NCBI RefSeq assembly: GCF_927798115.1 | Contig: NZ_CAKMMG010000001.1 | Location: 930,001-994,000, forward strand | Direction of reading: 5' to 3' | DNA length: 64,000 nucleotides | Origin: Paenibacillus auburnensis | Lineage (GTDB): Bacteria > Bacillota > Bacilli > Paenibacillales > Paenibacillaceae | Made by a program: the position numbers and the translations under genes | The notes under the pieces: generated by a model | The model's input: only the letters and a program-made list of their open reading frames with translations | The model's database searches: none | Told to the model about the DNA's origin: nothing | Part shown: in pieces, positions 60,856 to 64,000 of the stretch | Layout: each line of letters starts with the position of its first letter | Numbering within the stretch: position 1 is the stretch's first letter

Positions 60856-62178
60856 ATGGGTATAGGACTTAGTTTGACGTTGGTGGCTATTTTGATTATC
60901 TTAACCGCTTTTTTTGTAGCTACGGAATTTGCAGTGGTACGGCTTAGAGGCAGCCAGGTGAGCCAGATGGTTCTCGACGGCAAGAAGAATGCACTTGCTG
61001 TGCAGCGGGTTTCCGCTAACCTGGATGGTTACCTGTCTGCTTGTCAGCTTGGGATTACCATCACTGCACTCGGTATCGGGGCACTTGCTGAACCGGCTTT
61101 TGAGCAGCTTCTGCTGCCACTGTTCGATATGGCGAATATCAGCCACAGCGTCAGTGAGCCTATTGCGTTCGCACTAGCCTTCATCATTGCTACCTTCCTG
61201 CATGTGGTCGTGGGTGAGCTTGCTCCGAAGACTGCAGCTATAAACATTCCGGAAAAAATCGGTCAATTTACTTCACCGCTGATTATTTGGTTCTACAAAA
61301 TTCTTTACCCTTTGATTTGGATTATGAACGGCTCCGCCAATATGCTTGTCCGTCTGTTCGGGATGAAGCCGGCCAGTGAGCATGGTGATGCACACTCCGA
61401 GGAAGAAATTCGTCTGATCCTCTCTGAGAGTTATGAGAACGGAAAGATTAACAAAGCAGAATACGGTTATGTGAACCGCATCTTTAATTTTGACGAAATG
61501 CTGGCGAAGGAAATTATGGTGCCGCGGACTGATATGATCTGCCTATTCTCCAACCACTCCTTGAAGGAGAATTTTGACATCATCCGTAAGGAACAATACA
61601 CACGTTTCCCGGTTGCTGATGGCAGTAAAGACAATATTATCGGCATGATCAACACGAAGCAGCTGTATTTACAATATGATAATGATCCTGATTTCGATTT
61701 CAAAAAGCTGATTCTGCCGCTGTTGACGGTATCCGAGGTTACACCGGTCAAAACCCTGCTGACCCGCATGCAGCTGGAGCGTGTACACATTGCCCTGCTA
61801 CTGGATGAATACGGTGGTACCTCAGGTCTGATTACCATTGAAGACATCCTGGAAGAGATTGTCGGAGAGATTCGTGATGAGTTCGACGGTGATGAGAGAA
61901 GGAATGTGGAGAAGCTCAGCGATACCCATTACCTGTTCGACGGCAAGGTCTCACTGCTAGAGATTAAACAGAAGGCCGGTATTGATTTGCATGATGACGA
62001 GGTAACGACTATCGGGGGCTGGCTCTACAGCCACTTGGACGAGCCGGCAATCGGCAAAAGCATTGACCACGAGCATATTACCCTGACGGTGCGTGAAATG
62101 AATAAGAACCGTATCCGCAAGGTTGAGGTGCATATCGGTCAGAAAAATACGGCAGATTCGTCGCAGCATCAGGAATAA
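60856..62178 (+). CDS. CNNM/CorC-family transporter (HlyC/TlyC-like)
   Basis: 440 residues from the ATG at 60856 (GAGAGG about 15 bases upstream; an upstream ATG at 60811 has no site). DUF21/CNNM membrane domain with about four helices (VAILIILTAFFVATEFAVVR, CQLGITITALGIGALAEPAF, VVVGELAPKTAAINIPEKIG), two CBS domains (about 200-330; MVPRTDMICLF, LLDEYGGTSGLITIEDILEE) and a CorC_HlyC domain at the end (FDGKVSLLEIKQKAGIDLHD). Family members are implicated in Mg2+ efflux or homeostasis; haemolysin naming is historical. Confidence 0.92.
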   Translation: MGIGLSLTLVAILIILTAFFVATEFAVVRLRGSQVSQMVLDGKKNALAVQRVSANLDGYLSACQLGITITALGIGALAEPAFEQLLLPLFDMANISHSVSEPIAFALAFIIATFLHVVVGELAPKTAAINIPEKIGQFTSPLIIWFYKILYPLIWIMNGSANMLVRLFGMKPASEHGDAHSEEEIRLILSESYENGKINKAEYGYVNRIFNFDEMLAKEIMVPRTDMICLFSNHSLKENFDIIRKEQYTRFPVADGSKDNIIGMINTKQLYLQYDNDPDFDFKKLILPLLTVSEVTPVKTLLTRMQLERVHIALLLDEYGGTSGLITIEDILEEIVGEIRDEFDGDERRNVEKLSDTHYLFDGKVSLLEIKQKAGIDLHDDEVTTIGGWLYSHLDEPAIGKSIDHEHITLTVREMNKNRIRKVEVHIGQKNTADSSQHQE

Positions 62179-62241
62179 TCAGGCTCTATGTAAAGTTGAA
62201 GGATCATTTATAGTGTGAATCATATAAACTCTTATATAGAA

Positions 62242-62276
62242 GAAAGGCGCCCCTTTACAGGAGCGCCTTTGTTTTG
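62242..62276 (+). terminator. Intrinsic terminator
   Basis: AAAGGCGC / GCGCCTTT stem, followed by GTTTTG. Confidence 0.75.
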
Positions 62277-62357
62277 CCCATATCCGAACGGATCCGATTA
62301 ACGGTTAAATGGAATTTCTCCCGTTAATTCAAACAGAAATAGCGGCAGAAATTCCAG

Positions 62358-62864
62358 TTAAGCAATAATCTTGCTCATATAATACTCGTCCACCCATTCT
62401 CCGCCGATGTTCAAAGATTTCCTCTTCATGCCTTCAATCTCGAATCCGCATTTCTTATACAGTGCGATACCCCGCTCATTATGAGTCATAACAGTAAGCT
62501 CGAGGCGTACAATACCCACAGTGCGTGCCCAAGCTTCCATCTCCTGAAATAATCCGCTGCCGATCCCCATACCCTGATACTGCTGCAAGATACCAATAAC
62601 AATATAGGCACTATGTTTATTCCGCCTTACGCTGCCGCCCCTGACCGATAAGTATCCTGCAAGCCCGCCATTCACCTCTGCTCCGATCAATATCGAAGTT
62701 GAAGACGCGGTAAAACTTTCAATCATTTCTTTGACCTGCTGCAGTCCGGTCTGACGTTCATCCGGCTCCAGCAGCATAAATGAAGACTCCCTGTCCAGAG
62801 TATGCTGCAGATTTAACAGTCCGGCAGCGTCCTCTGGAACGAGCTTCCGCAGTGTTACGATCAT
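62358..62864 (-). CDS. GNAT-family N-acetyltransferase
   Basis: 168 residues, ATG after GGGGGACTGGCC. Standard GNAT: VTLRKLVPEDAAGLLNLQ, acetyl-CoA site GILQQYQGMGIGSGLFQEME and C-terminal LELTVMTHNERGIALYKKCG, as in RimI/SpeG-like members with an unknown substrate. Followed downstream by the convergent CorC-like gene; the next gene upstream is also a GNAT. Confidence 0.9.
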   Translation of the reverse strand: MIVTLRKLVPEDAAGLLNLQHTLDRESSFMLLEPDERQTGLQQVKEMIESFTASSTSILIGAEVNGGLAGYLSVRGGSVRRNKHSAYIVIGILQQYQGMGIGSGLFQEMEAWARTVGIVRLELTVMTHNERGIALYKKCGFEIEGMKRKSLNIGGEWVDEYYMSKIIA

Positions 62865-62888
62865 GGCCAGTCCCCCAATTTCCTTACA

Positions 62889-63323
62889 CTACTCATTCAT
62901 GTATTTCTTAAACAGCCGGCTCCCATTGCCGTCATAACCGAGCTGGGTGTAGAAATGGTGAGCCTCTACCCTTCTGGCGTTGCTTGAAAGCATGATCTTA
63001 AGCGCACCTCTGGATGCAGCCGTTTCTTCCGCATACCGCATCAGTTCGGTCCCATAGCCCTTCCCCCGTAGCTGCGGCGCTGTAACTACGCGTTCAATTA
63101 CGGCGATGGGACGATCGCCACTTAACGCATCCATGCATAGATGAAGGTGCAAGGTTCCCGTAATCTCACCCGCCACATCATACACGTACAGAAAACTCTC
63201 CGGATTGCCCGCAATCTGGCTGATTCTCAAAGGGGATACATGGACCTCCTGTTGATCCGGAAGCAGAATACGGTACAAGGCTTCAATCGCAGCGGCATCC
63301 TGCGGCAATGCTTCTCTGATCAT
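62889..63323 (-). CDS. GNAT-family N-acetyltransferase
   Basis: 144 residues from the ATG at 63323 (AAAGGAG 12 bases away); an alternative reading from 63383 overlaps the VOC gene. GNAT marks: MIREALPQDAAAIEALYRIL, acetyl-CoA site VTAPQLRGKGYGTELMRYAE, and IMLSSNARRVEAHHFYTQLG at the end. Substrate unknown. Runs 24 bp before the next GNAT; the two plus the VOC gene likely form one minus-strand transcript. Confidence 0.88.
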   Translation of the reverse strand: MIREALPQDAAAIEALYRILLPDQQEVHVSPLRISQIAGNPESFLYVYDVAGEITGTLHLHLCMDALSGDRPIAVIERVVTAPQLRGKGYGTELMRYAEETAASRGALKIMLSSNARRVEAHHFYTQLGYDGNGSRLFKKYMNE

Positions 63324-63370
63324 CAAAACCGCATTCTCCTTTGTTATTAGATGAATTGTTAAGGTCACCT

Positions 63371-63724
63371 TCAACAGCGGCAAATCATCAGAACATTCCC
63401 ATCCGGGTCTTTGAAATTGAACCAGTGATCATGCTCAATATCTGTAAGTATCTCTGCCCCGCTCGCTTTAACATAATCATAAGCAGCATCAATATCCTCT
63501 GTGTTCAAATGAAAGGAAGGTACTTTGAGCACGGATTCAGAAGTGAAGATTTTACTGTCTAGAACAATTCCAGGGCCCTGCATCGGCACCACATATAAAT
63601 GTCCGAACAATACCTCGCCATCCAGCGGAAGTCCCAATAAGCTGCAGTACCAGTTCTTTGACCTTTCAATGTCGCTGACCGGGATGAAGACGGCGCCAAT
63701 CTGATTCAAAATCGGACTTGTCAC
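63371..63724 (-). CDS. VOC-family protein
   Basis: 117 residues, GTG start after GAGGAGG at 12 bases. Opens ILNQIGAVFIPVSDIERSKN and WYCSLLGLPLDG; the C-terminal HDHWFNFKDPDGNVLMICRC carries the expected metal-ligand and FxDPDGN motif of glyoxalase/bleomycin-resistance proteins. First gene of a VOC-GNAT-GNAT series. Confidence 0.87.
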   Translation of the reverse strand: MTSPILNQIGAVFIPVSDIERSKNWYCSLLGLPLDGEVLFGHLYVVPMQGPGIVLDSKIFTSESVLKVPSFHLNTEDIDAAYDYVKASGAEILTDIEHDHWFNFKDPDGNVLMICRC

Positions 63725-63874
63725 AGCGAGTATAGCCTCCTCTTAGAGTCACAGAATAGGGTTTACTACCTATTAATTCGATAAAATCTGCCAATTCCCT
63801 GCGTTCTTTAGTGAAGCGGCAACTACTTATGATATAATTTTGACAAATTATAAATAAACGTCAGGAGAATAATT

Positions 63875-64000
63875 TTGGCTAATTTATCACTCGCGCATTT
63901 GAGACTGACACCGCCCAAAATATTATCGCTCGGATTTATCCTTCTGATCGCGGCCGGAACACTGCTATTATCTTTACCTGCGGCTTCGACTGGCGGCCGG
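63875..64000 (+). CDS. ktrB: KtrB/TrkH-type potassium transporter, N-terminal part (cut by window edge)
   Basis: 42 codons visible, TTG start after CAGGAG at 7-9 bases. LRLTPPKILSLGFILLIAAG and LLLSLPAA are the usual opening of KtrB/TrkH potassium-uptake proteins (first helix of the first MPM unit). The rest is outside the window. No ydaO-type leader fits in the 150-bp upstream region. Confidence 0.75.
   Translation, partial: MANLSLAHLRLTPPKILSLGFILLIAAGTLLLSLPAASTGGR

Overview
The window reads as chromosomal DNA of a spore-forming, Gram-positive soil Firmicute of the Paenibacillus / Paenibacillaceae type. The reasons are strong AGGAGG-like ribosome binding sites with frequent TTG and GTG starts, an SLH-anchored subtilase, a mutanase-type GH87 enzyme, a YesMN-type two-component system next to a sugar ABC transporter, CcpA-type cre sites, and YdhK, KtrB and NiaP homologues. 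I see no rRNA, tRNA, CRISPR array, transposase or phage gene. Most genes are ordinary chromosomal genes separated by clear intrinsic terminators.

Layout. 1-4.8 kb: a truncated ferritin-like gene, a frameshifted unknown gene, an ECF sigma factor with a SnoaL-like tail followed by an SRPBCC protein, a VOC protein, and a small run of membrane or lipoprotein genes ending in a YdhK-like lipoprotein. 5.2-10.4 kb: a giant surface subtilase and a small Hfq/LSm-like protein. 10.4-18.9 kb: a dense reactive-sulfur (sulfide/persulfide) island. It holds a CoA-disulfide reductase-rhodanese-TusA fusion, a decayed ArsR gene, a TusA-rhodanese fusion, DsrE, a rhodanese-persulfide dioxygenase fusion, TusA, a small Cys-rich protein, a TauE exporter, CstR, three more rhodanese proteins (one without the active Cys), DUF302 and an intact ArsR. 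Two near-identical CstR-type operators (12883 and 16504) sit on recognisable promoters and tie the two main operons together. 19-26 kb: a SUFU-like protein, a PASTA-bearing class B PBP, a gene-poor stretch with a frameshifted YdeI-like gene, an erythromycin-esterase-like protein and glutamate racemase.

26-34 kb: two secreted, modular polysaccharide hydrolases on the minus strand (a GH13 alpha-amylase and a GH87 alpha-1,3-glucanase), with cre sites before the amylase; a chemoreceptor follows. 36-46.7 kb: a MarR-SDR operon whose first gene appears to start with CTG, a CsoR repressor, a methyltransferase, a P1B4-type (PfeT-like) metal-efflux ATPase with a Fur/PerR-like box, an AraC regulator, GrpB, a LacI regulator with a perfect 18-bp operator before an MFS pump, GNAT and DUF4190 proteins. 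46.8-53.1 kb: a YesN/YesM two-component system with a complete sugar ABC importer (binding lipoprotein plus two permeases; no ATPase gene here).

53.2-58.5 kb: a three-gene operon of a TerB-N/TerB-C protein, a DUF2791 (BrxD-like) ATPase and an Lhr/BrxHI-like DEVH helicase, bounded by terminators and without other BREX genes. This is the best candidate for an under-described defence or stress system. 58.7-64 kb: the nicotinate transporter NiaP, a DUF1836 protein divergent from a CorC/HlyC-type protein, two GNATs, a VOC protein, and the start of a KtrB-type potassium transporter cut by the window edge.

All functional assignments rest on reading motifs and recalled family resemblance; no database search was run.
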